Assembly (NCBI GenBank): GCA_009928745.1
Contig: SACC01000061.1
Coordinates: forward strand, 1 to 6,950
Reading direction: 5' to 3'
Length of the DNA: 6,950 bases
Origin: Clostridia bacterium
GTDB taxonomy: Bacteria; Bacillota; Clostridia; Christensenellales; CAG-1252
Shown here: one piece after another, positions 1 to 6,676 of the stretch
How the letters are laid out: every line of letters begins with the position of its first letter
Position numbering within the stretch: position 1 is the first letter of the stretch
Translations under genes and position numbers: made by a program
Notes under the pieces: generated by a model
Told to the model about the DNA's origin: nothing
Seen by the model: only the letters and a program-made list of their open reading frames with translations
The model's database searches: none

Positions 1-421
1 TTGCCATCTTTTCCATATTTAAGAATTGCATGGTCTGAATACAATCCTTAACGACTTCATCACCCTTAGAGTCATCAATCAAAATGAGTTTAACCCCAAT
101 CAAAAATTTCTGTAAGAGAGCTTCATAAGCTTGATCTTCATTCAAAGGATGTTTTTCCAATATACGAATATATATCAGCGCCTGATGAATTTCATTTTTA
201 CTGATGAATGCAATGATGGCGTTTATTAGTAGTCTGAATCCTTCATTTGCATAAGGATTTATTTCTTTATAGTAAGCTAACTTGTTGATTGCTTTTGGCA
301 ATATTTGTTTTAAAGCTTCGGCATCAAAATAGAACATAGAATTATTGAACATGACAAGTTCGTAACGCGTCCATGTTTCCGTTTTGACCAGGTATTTATA
401 TAATTCATTCTCTTTAAGATC
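1..421 (-). other. Fragment of an Rgg/GadR/MutR-family transcriptional regulator (C-terminal domain)
   Basis: Residues 509-648 of the frame starting at 1945 read as the helical, peptide-binding C-terminal domain of Rgg regulators of streptococci and lactobacilli. The sequence near residues 518-533 has the family signature: a YL segment, ETW (523-525), YEL (528-530) and F533 followed by N535 and S536. Then come TPR-like helices with a LLINAII stretch, an ALIYIRILEK stretch and a final QTMQFLNMEK helix that runs off the window. The N-terminal helix-turn-helix of a normal Rgg is absent. Base composition by hand count is about 32% G+C over 1-420, against about 44% over 421-840. In intact Rgg proteins this domain is cytoplasmic and binds short hydrophobic peptides. 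Here it has no DNA-binding part and would face outside. It is either the product of a chimeric assembly or a recombined gene fragment. Recognition is from memory of the family, without a search. Confidence 0.8.
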
Positions 422-1945
422 TATATTTTTATCCTGTACAGCGTCAGGAGCCACACCAAAGCCCGCCCAGTAACCGGGAGTTTTGTCGCATTCCTTGCGG
501 AAAGGGTGAGTAGTGTAGACAGTTACTCCGCCCGGTAGCGTTGCAATGCTTAAAGTGTTTTGGTCGCCGTAGAAGCCCGGATGATATGACTGATTATTTG
601 ACAGCTTGTAATTTTCGGTAATGTAGGCGTATATATTGCCTCTTTGTATTGCCGAACCGTTGGTCGCGGGCTTAAGTGTGTCCATAAGAGAAGGCATAAG
701 CCCCAGCCATCTAAATAAGGTGATATTGATATACTTAAAGCTCGATAAAAAATTGTTATGCCATAGATTGTATTCGTTCATTATATCTAGTATCGTATCA
801 ATAACTTCGCTGTTAGTTTTGGCGCCCATACCGAGCAAGAAAAGTATCTGTTTGTCGCTCATGCCAAGCATCCCCTCGGCTTCAAGTTCGGAAAGGTTCA
901 AGCCGTACGAGGCTTTGACTTCTTTGGCGTCCTGATCCTCGCCGATTGCTAATATGACGTCCGGCACCACGTAATACGGGTTGGAAGTGTCCGGATTGAT
1001 TGATTGGAGCATATCAATAAAAAGATAATCATGACCGCCTTTTTCAAGAGTATGATCCACATTGCCGCGCTGCCATATGTAGTCAATAATTTTATAACTC
1101 GAACTGGTCGGGAAGCCTCCTCCGTTATTATGATCGTAGGAGCGTCCGCTTGTGGATATAAAAGTGCCGTCATAAAGATGCGAAGCGTAATCATAGCAGA
1201 TCAAATCGGTGATTATGGAGGCTTTTGTCATAAGCTCGGTGTCTGTATGGTCGCCGTACTGCAATAGCATAGAAAGCGCAGCAAGGTCAACCGGATAATA
1301 ATTAGAGGAAAGGTATTCGGAGAAGCCGTAGTCAAAGCGTAATTCCATCCAGGTAAGCAGACGTGTGCGCGCAATGGTTATATGCTCAGCGCCGTCTTTG
1401 CCGTCAATTGTAAATGCGGTATCAGGGAAAAGCATACCGGTTAAATATTCCACTACTCCAAAAAGCGCTTCATGATTTTCAGAATGATAACACATACTGT
1501 CTTTACCTTCTGAAGTAATCCAAAATTTGAAGCCGGTAAGCGTCTGTTCAATTGTTTCGCCGATATCGGGCGAGAGAGAGAGCATCTCGGCGCCCCCGAC
1601 TAAATATAGTTTTAATAGGTCAATAGCTCTGAAGTCAGAACAATCATAGCGGTTGTTAATATATGTAATGGAGTCTCTTATATTATCCAATACGATTTGC
1701 GCGGTGACTGTATCCGAGGTATAAGCAATATCAGGATGCGTTGCGCCGGGATTGTTAAAAACCCATATAAGGTCGGTTACACCCTCAGTATGGAGCGCCT
1801 CTGTGGGACGGCGCGGCGCATCTTTTTTGAAAGCGTTAACCGCAACTTCTATTCCTACCCAAAGGATAAGCGCAACAAGTATCATCACTATGCTGATTAC
1901 TATTTTAAAAATAACACGCTTTTTGTTTATTTTTTTCTTTTCCAT
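1..1945 (-). CDS. Membrane-anchored polysaccharide-lyase-like protein fused in frame to an Rgg-type domain (3' partial)
   Basis: The frame is open from the ATG at 1945 to the left edge, 648 codons with no stop. A GAGAGG Shine-Dalgarno site lies before the start, and the gene follows the phosphoesterase gene by 16 nt, so the two form an operon. Seen: residues 1-10 are lysine/arginine-rich, residues 12-36 are a hydrophobic segment (type II anchor, C-terminus outside), and residues 75-430 are helix-rich. Motifs are SENH (155-158), WMELRFDYG near 199-207, an SNYYPVD segment (214-220), YDG-TF (258-262) and GRSY (267-270). A Gly/Tyr-rich stretch at 434-500 includes YHPG, TTHP and TPGYW. From memory, this motif order occurs in a large, poorly characterised (alpha/alpha)-toroid family related in architecture to heparinase and chondroitin lyases; lyase activity is inference, supported by the GH105 and symporter next door. 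Residues 509-648 are not part of that family: they match Rgg regulators (separate entry). The expected C-terminal beta-sandwich is missing, so the protein as read is probably not real. Confidence 0.75.
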   Translation of the reverse strand, partial: MEKKKINKKRVIFKIVISIVMILVALILWVGIEVAVNAFKKDAPRRPTEALHTEGVTDLIWVFNNPGATHPDIAYTSDTVTAQIVLDNIRDSITYINNRYDCSDFRAIDLLKLYLVGGAEMLSLSPDIGETIEQTLTGFKFWITSEGKDSMCYHSENHEALFGVVEYLTGMLFPDTAFTIDGKDGAEHITIARTRLLTWMELRFDYGFSEYLSSNYYPVDLAALSMLLQYGDHTDTELMTKASIITDLICYDYASHLYDGTFISTSGRSYDHNNGGGFPTSSSYKIIDYIWQRGNVDHTLEKGGHDYLFIDMLQSINPDTSNPYYVVPDVILAIGEDQDAKEVKASYGLNLSELEAEGMLGMSDKQILFLLGMGAKTNSEVIDTILDIMNEYNLWHNNFLSSFKYINITLFRWLGLMPSLMDTLKPATNGSAIQRGNIYAYITENYKLSNNQSYHPGFYGDQNTLSIATLPGGVTVYTTHPFRKECDKTPGYWAGFGVAPDAVQDKNIDLKENELYKYLVKTETWTRYELVMFNNSMFYFDAEALKQILPKAINKLAYYKEINPYANEGFRLLINAIIAFISKNEIHQALIYIRILEKHPLNEDQAYEALLQKFLIGVKLILIDDSKGDEVVKDCIQTMQFLNMEKMA

Positions 1946-1961
1946 AATTTATCCTCTCTTA

Positions 1962-3098
1962 TCAGTTATAAATAGTATTGGTTATTCTGGATATGCTGTA
2001 GTCGCCGCCTGCGTCAATAGTAACAGCTAAACAGCCTTGCAGCCGTTCTTCCGGACTGCCACCGTTGCGGCTGACTAGGTCGTATGAGGTGTAACCCGAA
2101 GAAAGACAATATACAAACCGCACTCCGCGGTATAAGGCTTCAAAATCATTAATGTGGTCATGACCTGCAAAAATCGCTTCGGTGTGCGCTGCCGCGACTA
2201 TTGCGTCGAACATGCCGCTGTTCACCTTAGAACAGCCAATATCTTCGCGCATTTCGCCGTATAGTATTTCGCCTTCAAGATAAGCGTCTTCGTATTCAGG
2301 AAGAGCGATATGAATAAACAACATTGATTTTACATTGCTGCCATATTGAGCCGCTATAGAATTAACGCTGTTTGTGTACCATTGAATCTGGTCAGGGCGG
2401 ATATAATCGTATACAGTTTCATCCTTGTCGTATCCTAGCGCAAGTTTTTCCGCTTTGCTGAGGTATTCTCCCGAATCCATAAAAATCAAGGATTTTGACA
2501 CAGTAGTCTCTGAAGTTTTAATATTGATTATATAGTTACCGCTGCCGGTCACATCACCTGACTTTACCAGGCAATGCGGATAACCCGACCATAATGCGGT
2601 TAGCTTGTCTCTTGATAGCGCGGTAATATTCTCGGTGTCGTGGTTGCCGTATACAGGCGCCCAGTAGACCCCGTACGCTTCCATCATCTCAGCTAGGGCA
2701 ACAGCGCGGCTTCTTGTGAATGCCGCAGTAACATTGTCGCCGTTGAATATCACTAGGTCTGGACGCGCCGATTCTATATTATTGCGCAACATCTCAATGG
2801 TTTTATTGTTTTTATCCAGCCTGTTAAGATAAGAATCAATATGTGTATCGGTAAATATCAGCAGCTTAAAGGGCTGAGCCGAAAAGCCTCCTTGCGCATT
2901 TTTATAAAGATAAGGGAGCTCTGCGCCATTATCAACATACATCACATCGGATGCTATCGCTGTGGTATTACGGATTTTAAAATCAGGCATAGGGGGAATG
3001 ACCTTAAAAATCAAAACAGCCGTTACCGTAAGATAAATAGGTATTATGATTAATACCAGCAGTGTCTTTATGGATATCGGGAGCTTAATTTGTTTCAT
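1962..3098 (-). CDS. Membrane-anchored calcineurin-like metallophosphoesterase (Dcr2/purple acid phosphatase-like)
   Basis: This 378-residue protein hydrolyses a phosphomonoester or diester using a two-metal centre. All the usual metal-ligand motifs are visible in order: D84-x-H86 (TDTH), G120-D121-N122, G151-N152-H153-D154, H263 in FIHIALPE, and G312-H313-D314-H315 followed by IND. The 'GDNV', 'GNHD', 'HIALPE' and 'GHDHIND' spellings fit the Dcr2/PPD-type branch of the superfamily. Residues 12-33 form one hydrophobic segment after a short basic N-terminus, so the catalytic domain is probably outside the membrane. The start is supported by GAGG spaced 5 nt from ATG and by a promoter at 3133-3159. 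It is the first gene of a two-gene operon with the lyase-like gene, divergent from the GH105-symporter operon. The substrate is unknown; removal of phosphate groups from a polysaccharide or other surface polymer would suit the neighbourhood, but nutritional phosphate scavenging is equally possible. Domain assignment is firm; the role is inference. Confidence 0.9.
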   Translation of the reverse strand: MKQIKLPISIKTLLVLIIIPIYLTVTAVLIFKVIPPMPDFKIRNTTAIASDVMYVDNGAELPYLYKNAQGGFSAQPFKLLIFTDTHIDSYLNRLDKNNKTIEMLRNNIESARPDLVIFNGDNVTAAFTRSRAVALAEMMEAYGVYWAPVYGNHDTENITALSRDKLTALWSGYPHCLVKSGDVTGSGNYIINIKTSETTVSKSLIFMDSGEYLSKAEKLALGYDKDETVYDYIRPDQIQWYTNSVNSIAAQYGSNVKSMLFIHIALPEYEDAYLEGEILYGEMREDIGCSKVNSGMFDAIVAAAHTEAIFAGHDHINDFEALYRGVRFVYCLSSGYTSYDLVSRNGGSPEERLQGCLAVTIDAGGDYSISRITNTIYN

Positions 3099-3132
3099 AT
3101 TAACCTCGTTTTGCGTGCAATAATAGTTACAG

Positions 3133-3159
3133 ATTATATGATTTGCAGGGCGTTGTCAA
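3133..3159 (-). promoter_or_regulatory. Sigma-A-type promoter for the phosphoesterase/lyase operon
   Basis: Read on the minus strand, a perfect TTGACA (3159-3154) is followed by a perfect TATAAT (3138-3133). The spacer is only 15 bp, shorter than the usual 16-18; a poorer TAATCT two bases further on gives 17. Transcription would begin near 3126, leaving a leader of about 28 nt before the start at 3098. The short spacer may mean low basal activity. Confidence 0.6.
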
Positions 3160-3196
3160 TATTAATTCGGATATTTTTATAATAAATAATTGCATA

Positions 3197-3225
3197 TTGA
3201 CAGCGCGCGTTAAGTATGTTACAAT
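3197..3225 (+). promoter_or_regulatory. Strong sigma-A promoter with extended -10 for the GH105-symporter operon
   Basis: A perfect TTGACA (3197-3202), a 17-bp spacer and TACAAT (3220-3225) are preceded by TG at 3217-3218, so this is a near-consensus promoter with an extended -10. The spacer contains an alternating GC run (3203-3209). Transcription should start near 3232. It lies back to back with the minus-strand promoter, so one regulator bound between them could control both operons. Confidence 0.8.
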
Positions 3226-3231
3226 AATAAA

Positions 3232-3357
3232 ATAACAGAACGCCGTTCCGTTCAGTGGAACGATACGTTGATTGAAAAAAATCAATGGAAGAATACTAGT
3301 TATTACTTAAATAAATAGCGTAAACGATATTTAGTTTATTGTATCATAAAAGTACCT
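3232..3357 (+). promoter_or_regulatory. Structured 5' leader of the GH105-symporter mRNA
   Basis: The predicted transcript has a leader of roughly 135 nt, long for a simple promoter-to-gene distance. It holds a hairpin CGTTCC/GGAACG (3244-3249/3257-3262, 7-nt loop) and directly after it TTGATT/AATCAA (3268-3273/3280-3285, A-rich loop). AACGATA occurs twice (3259-3265, 3323-3329), and AACG-ATA-CGTT (3259-3269) is a small operator-like palindrome. I recognise no known riboswitch. Regulator binding or RNA-level control is possible; no function is shown. Confidence 0.35.
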
Positions 3358-3367
3358 GAGGTTAATA

Positions 3368-4426
3368 ATGAAGCAAATTAAAGATTTATGTGATTATCTT
3401 GTAAGGGCGTGGAAACCCGAGAATCTGCGCTGGGGCTGGGGCGAAGGACTGTTTACCTACGCGTTAGCCGAGCTTGACAATTATCTTAAAGAGGATAGAT
3501 ATATAGGTTTTTATAAGACATACTGTGACAAATACGCGGCTGAACATCCTGATATTGACTGTTCGGACACGGCGGCGCCCGGTCTCACCTCTTACGCGCT
3601 ATTCAAGAAGACGGGAGACGCAAGATATAAAGCGCTTACCGATTCAGTAATCAATTACATTGAGAACGCTCCGAGAATACTTGAAGACGCGCCCAACCAT
3701 TTTGGCACGAGTAAGGATGCGGCAACTTATCCGCAATCGATATGGGTAGACAGCCTTATGATGTTCAGCGTTTTTACGGCAAGATACGGCGCCGAAAACG
3801 GACTGGGCAATATGATAGATTATGCGGCGAGACAGCCTGCGTCGTATGCCAAGTATCTTATGGACAAAGACGATAAGCTGTGGTATCACAGCTACTGGGT
3901 CAAGCAGCATACGCATTATCCTAGACGCAAATTATACTGGGGCAGGGGCAACGGCTGGGTTATTGCGTCCTTCCCTATGATTTACGAAAGCATCGGCAAA
4001 GACCATCCGTTAGCTAAAGAAATAGCGGAGATATACCAATCAACGTCTGCGGCGCTACTTAATTATCAGCGCAGTGATGGCGCTTTTGAGACGGTTTTTA
4101 ACAAAGTGGGCAAGACCTATCGCGAGTTGTCAGCAACGGCGCTTATTGCGGGCGGCTGGCTACATGGTATAAGACTAGGCATACTTGACAAAAGTTACTT
4201 AAAGCCTGCTCTCAAAGCGTATAACCTATGTATAGACAGCATAATTTGCGAAGATGGCGGAGTATTTTTCCCCGAGATATCACGTCCTACCGTCCCGATG
4301 AAGTACATACCTTATCTATGGTACAAATATCTACCAAGAGGCAGGAACTGGAATTACGGCGTTGCCGCGCTGATATTCGCGGCTATTAATTACGATAAGA
4401 TAAAAACTGCTATTGCGGAGGCATAA
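3368..4426 (+). CDS. GH105/GH88-type unsaturated glucuronyl/galacturonyl hydrolase (YteR-like)
   Basis: This 352-residue protein has the length and layout of the single-domain (alpha/alpha)6 barrel of family GH105. Enzymes of this family hydrate the vinyl-ether bond of the 4,5-unsaturated uronic acid left at the non-reducing end by polysaccharide lyases, releasing it from oligosaccharides. Visible motifs are DCSDTAAPG (64-72) followed by KTGDARY, the IWVDSLMM segment (125-132) with D128 in the place of the catalytic Asp of YteR (WVDxL), WGRGNGW (191-197), and RELSATAL (252-259) at the position of the family's ET/ES-S-A/G-A-M motif. There is no signal peptide, so it acts in the cytoplasm, as expected for an enzyme fed by an importer. 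The start is set by GAGG at 3358-3361 and a promoter upstream. Its stop overlaps the symporter start. The exact substrate (rhamnogalacturonan, ulvan, glycosaminoglycan or other) cannot be told from sequence alone. Confidence 0.88.
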   Translation: MKQIKDLCDYLVRAWKPENLRWGWGEGLFTYALAELDNYLKEDRYIGFYKTYCDKYAAEHPDIDCSDTAAPGLTSYALFKKTGDARYKALTDSVINYIENAPRILEDAPNHFGTSKDAATYPQSIWVDSLMMFSVFTARYGAENGLGNMIDYAARQPASYAKYLMDKDDKLWYHSYWVKQHTHYPRRKLYWGRGNGWVIASFPMIYESIGKDHPLAKEIAEIYQSTSAALLNYQRSDGAFETVFNKVGKTYRELSATALIAGGWLHGIRLGILDKSYLKPALKAYNLCIDSIICEDGGVFFPEISRPTVPMKYIPYLWYKYLPRGRNWNYGVAALIFAAINYDKIKTAIAEA

Positions 4427-5904
4427 TGGAAAAATGTAATGTGAGCAGAAATAAGGTATGGCGAATAGGTTTTTTTGCGTTCAATAATTCTTCTAGCAAT
4501 ACGCTTAACACCTTAATTGGATTTTACGCCTATTATACGCAGAACTTATTGCTGCTTGGCGCAATTATGGCGGCATTTATTATGCCTATGCGCATTTTTG
4601 ACGGCATTACAGATCCTCTTGCGGGCAATTTTTTAGACAAATTGAATACAAAATTCGGTCGTTACAGACCTTATATGGTGATAGGCTACACTATATCGGT
4701 AATCTGCGTTATTGCTATATTTTTTTATCCGCAAAACAACGGCTTGCCAAGCATCGCCAATCAGATTATCATGGTGCTTTTGTACGCTGTATATATTATA
4801 GGGTTTACCCTGCAGACAACGGCAACAAGAGCGGGGCAATCGATAATAACCGGAGATCCCAAGCAACGCCCTTGGTATACGCTCTTTGATGTATGCGGCT
4901 CGGGCATCACCGGCGGAGTAACAACAGTGCTACTGACGAGTAATATTATCTCAAGCAGCATGCAGGATATAAAGGTATGGCGTATTACCGCGTTGTTTGT
5001 GGTATCGGCGTCGTTAATATTTTTGATACTTGCGGTTATAGGCATATCTACCCGCGACAAGCCCGAATTTTATATGTCTTGCAAAAAGGATAAAGTAAAA
5101 TTCAGCGAATTCATACACCTTTTTAAGCGGAACAAGCCTATACGCAGATTGATTTACGCCGCATCCAGCGATAAACTTGCAGCGCAGCTCAAAAATCTTG
5201 TTATGATATACTTTTTTTCCAATATCATACTTAACAAATCAATTAACGCAACTTTCACAGTAGTGACGGCGGTAATTGGAGTAGGAATTGTAGCCTTGGG
5301 GACAATGTTCGCTATGAAGAAGGGCACGACTAACGCCTTTGTCAAGGTATCAGCGCTGGAGGCTGTCACCTCGTTTTTACCTTTTGTTCTATGCCTTATA
5401 ATTATACCTGTCGGTACCAGTATTTTTGGTGGGCTAACTCCTGCAATCATGCTGATATTGATAGTATATGGCTTCTATATTGGGCTTACTGGTATAAGTA
5501 CCAATTTAATATTCCCGATGCTCGGCGACATTACTGATTACGAGTTGTTGACCACCAAAAAATTCATCCCCGGAACTATTGCTTCAATGTTCTCCTTTGT
5601 GGATAAACTGATATCAAGTCTCGCGGGGCTGATTCTGACTGCGATAATGCTGCTCAGCGGTTTTACTTCGGGGAAAGATGCAGTAGTACCCGAGAATATT
5701 TTTATTAATAAGACATTCTATTTTTCTGTGCTTACCGCGATATTCTTGATACCGTGCCTGGGACATATCATATCTGTTATCGCAATGCGTAACTATCCGC
5801 TTACAGAAAGCCGCATGAAAGAGATTTCCGAAGACGTTGCTACGCTAAAAAAGCAAATCAAAGCCGATAACATGATAGACGAAGCCGCCGAAAACATAGC
5901 GTAA
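4426..5904 (+). CDS. GPH-family (MelB-like) sugar:cation symporter
   Basis: This 492-residue integral membrane protein should import oligosaccharides, glycosides or uronides together with Na+ or H+. The GPH hallmark is present in the loop after TM2: R56-I-F-D59-x3-D63-P64, then a G/F-G-R-Y-R-P motif (77-82). The two Asp residues correspond in pattern to the cation-site Asp pair of MelB. A second conserved block near 367-394 (GDITDYE ... FVDK) matches the 'aDviDyeE...K' region before TM11. About twelve hydrophobic segments are evident, with a charged central loop (208-243) and a charged C-terminal tail (455-492). Translation is coupled to the GH105 gene: TAATG overlaps stop and start, and GGAGG sits at 4417-4421, 4 nt before ATG. 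The paired GH105 suggests that the cargo is an unsaturated di- or oligosaccharide; this is inferred from context. Confidence 0.92.
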   Translation: MEKCNVSRNKVWRIGFFAFNNSSSNTLNTLIGFYAYYTQNLLLLGAIMAAFIMPMRIFDGITDPLAGNFLDKLNTKFGRYRPYMVIGYTISVICVIAIFFYPQNNGLPSIANQIIMVLLYAVYIIGFTLQTTATRAGQSIITGDPKQRPWYTLFDVCGSGITGGVTTVLLTSNIISSSMQDIKVWRITALFVVSASLIFLILAVIGISTRDKPEFYMSCKKDKVKFSEFIHLFKRNKPIRRLIYAASSDKLAAQLKNLVMIYFFSNIILNKSINATFTVVTAVIGVGIVALGTMFAMKKGTTNAFVKVSALEAVTSFLPFVLCLIIIPVGTSIFGGLTPAIMLILIVYGFYIGLTGISTNLIFPMLGDITDYELLTTKKFIPGTIASMFSFVDKLISSLAGLILTAIMLLSGFTSGKDAVVPENIFINKTFYFSVLTAIFLIPCLGHIISVIAMRNYPLTESRMKEISEDVATLKKQIKADNMIDEAAENIA

Positions 5905-6102
5905 TTAGTAAGTTTTTTCTTAACACAATTAAATTATACAAACCGGAATATTAAGTTAATCCTGTTCAAATGCGCCAATATTGCTGTAGTTTTGTCTATC
6001 GGCTAATTAAATAGTTGACTAATAACGCAAAGTTGGCAATTAGTAACAATGTTTATAATTGTTTTTTAATGAATTTATTATCTTAAAGACGGTAATTTGA
6101 TG
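5905..6102 (+). other. AT-rich intergenic region after the symporter gene, weak terminator only
   Basis: No reading frame worth calling was seen on either strand. The only candidate terminator for the GH105-symporter operon is AACAAT/ATTGTT (6045-6050/6058-6063) followed by a run of T to 6067. It is a six-pair, AT-rich stem and therefore weak. A wider inverted pair CTAATT/AATTAG (6003-6008/6038-6043) could form an outer structure just before it. Some read-through into the downstream gene is plausible. Confidence 0.3.
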
Positions 6103-6108
6103 TATAAT
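6103..6108 (+). promoter_or_regulatory. -10 element of the yqeY-like gene
   Basis: A perfect TATAAT lies 38 nt before the chosen start at 6147. No good -35 sits at 17 bp (6080-6085 reads ATCTTA), so the promoter is probably moderate. Transcription would start near 6115. Confidence 0.5.
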
Positions 6109-6134
6109 ACAGCTAAATAAAAATTATCATAATG

Positions 6135-6140
6135 AGAGGT
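6135..6140 (+). promoter_or_regulatory. Shine-Dalgarno site that fixes the yqeY start at 6147
   Basis: AGAGGT is followed by six A before the ATG at 6147, an ideal spacing. The upstream in-frame ATG at 6132 overlaps this site and has no purine-rich site of its own, so it would encode the ribosome-binding site as MRGKK. The 6147 start also gives the usual family N-terminus. Confidence 0.75.
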
Positions 6141-6146
6141 AAAAAA

Positions 6147-6572
6147 ATGATTATAGATGATATTAAGAAGGCAAACGTGCAGGCAATGAGAGATCGTAAC
6201 ACAACCGCAAGAAATATTTACGGTGTGGTTATTAACAAACTGATGTTAGAGATAATTAAGCGTCGTGATGGCGGTACGTTAATGACCGAAGCCGACGAAG
6301 TCCAGATTATCAATAAGACTATCAAAGAGCTTGTCGAGGAGCAAGAAGGCTATAGGACTGCGGGTAGAGTGGAGCAGGTCGAAGAGATAGCTCGGCAGAT
6401 TGATATTATCAGCGTATATATGCCCGAACTTCTTTCGGAAGAGAAGATAACAATGATTATAGAGGGTCTTTCCGACAGGTCCGTACCTTCGGTTATGAGA
6501 CATTTTAAGGAAAATCATGCAGGCAAATGCGATATGAAGACCGTAAGTAATGTGTTGAAAAACATCAAATAA
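6147..6572 (+). CDS. yqeY: YqeY/GatB-domain protein
   Basis: This 141-residue protein, slightly shorter than the usual 145-150, matches the YqeY family along its whole length. It begins with a helical segment (MIIDDIKKANVQAM type), followed by the central conserved blocks: a TxxDEVQII-like helix, EEQEGYRTAGR, and IDIISVYMPELLSEEKI corresponding to the family's 'EI.ile.YLPeqLseeEl'. The C-terminal part (VMRHFKENHAGKCDMKTVSNVLK) matches the 'vMg.vmpkvkGkadg..vn..vk' block. The domain is related to the tRNA-binding tail of GatB and GatE of the tRNA-dependent amidotransferases, but the stand-alone protein's role is not settled. It is a cytoplasmic, probably housekeeping protein with its own promoter and a good terminator, and appears unrelated to the sugar locus. 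Confidence 0.88.
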   Translation: MIIDDIKKANVQAMRDRNTTARNIYGVVINKLMLEIIKRRDGGTLMTEADEVQIINKTIKELVEEQEGYRTAGRVEQVEEIARQIDIISVYMPELLSEEKITMIIEGLSDRSVPSVMRHFKENHAGKCDMKTVSNVLKNIK

Positions 6573-6607
6573 CATTTTCTAATTAATTAGATTTTTCCAA
6601 AACATCT

Positions 6608-6640
6608 ATTGCTTACGCAGATTGCGTAAGCAATTTTAAT
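6608..6640 (+). terminator. Rho-independent terminator after yqeY
   Basis: ATTGCTTACGC (6608-6618) pairs perfectly with GCGTAAGCAAT (6624-6634) around a 5-nt loop and is followed by TTTT then AAT. The stem starts 35 nt after the stop codon. An AT-only palindrome (6578-6591) lies just before it and is probably incidental. Confidence 0.85.
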
Positions 6641-6676
6641 GAGAAAAAAGCTAATCATTTTTTACAAAAAGTGGAT

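Larger units (their letters stand above)
3085..3381. repeat. Inverted pair of near-identical translation-start regions
   Basis: The two divergent genes begin with almost the same DNA. On the minus strand 3107-3085 and on the plus strand 3358-3381 both read GAGGTTAAT, then ATGAA, then CAAATTAA, differing by one extra A before the plus-strand ATG and one A/G change at a wobble position. Both proteins therefore start MKQIK, after which they are unrelated. The similarity spans about 23 bases and goes beyond the Shine-Dalgarno site. The arms are about 250 bp apart. Confidence 0.6.

Noticed and set aside
1..1945. Reading the lyase-Rgg frame as a new class of surface receptor with an Rgg sensor domain
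   Set aside because: The G+C step, loss of the expected C-terminal part of the first family, loss of the Rgg helix-turn-helix and wrong-side topology all point to a joint between unrelated DNAs rather than an evolved fusion.
636..1975. Several ORFs of 80-100 codons on both strands (for example 636-935, 1004-1267, 1697-1975, 1752-2030 plus; 949-1194 minus)
   Set aside because: They lie in other frames over the long minus-strand lyase-like and phosphoesterase genes, lack Shine-Dalgarno sites, and have no protein-like motifs.
3203..3209. Alternating GC run in the promoter spacer as an operator
   Set aside because: It is only seven bases long and has no matching second site; too little to call.
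2841..5450. Shadow ORFs at 2841-3053 (+), 3644-3916, 4633-4866, 4761-5060 and 5154-5450 (all -)
   Set aside because: They are antisense to genes with clear family motifs and have atypical compositions; no initiation signals were seen.
6132..6146. Upstream ATG at 6132 as the start of the YqeY-like protein
   Set aside because: It would translate the ribosome-binding site itself and has no site of its own; the ATG at 6147 has AGAGGT at ideal spacing.
6279..6575. Minus-strand ORF of 98 codons opposite yqeY
   Set aside because: It is an antisense shadow of a recognised gene, with no promoter or ribosome-binding site.
6578..6591. AT-only palindrome TCTAATTAATTAGA as a terminator or operator
   Set aside because: It has no loop and no GC pairs beyond one, and the strong terminator lies just after it.
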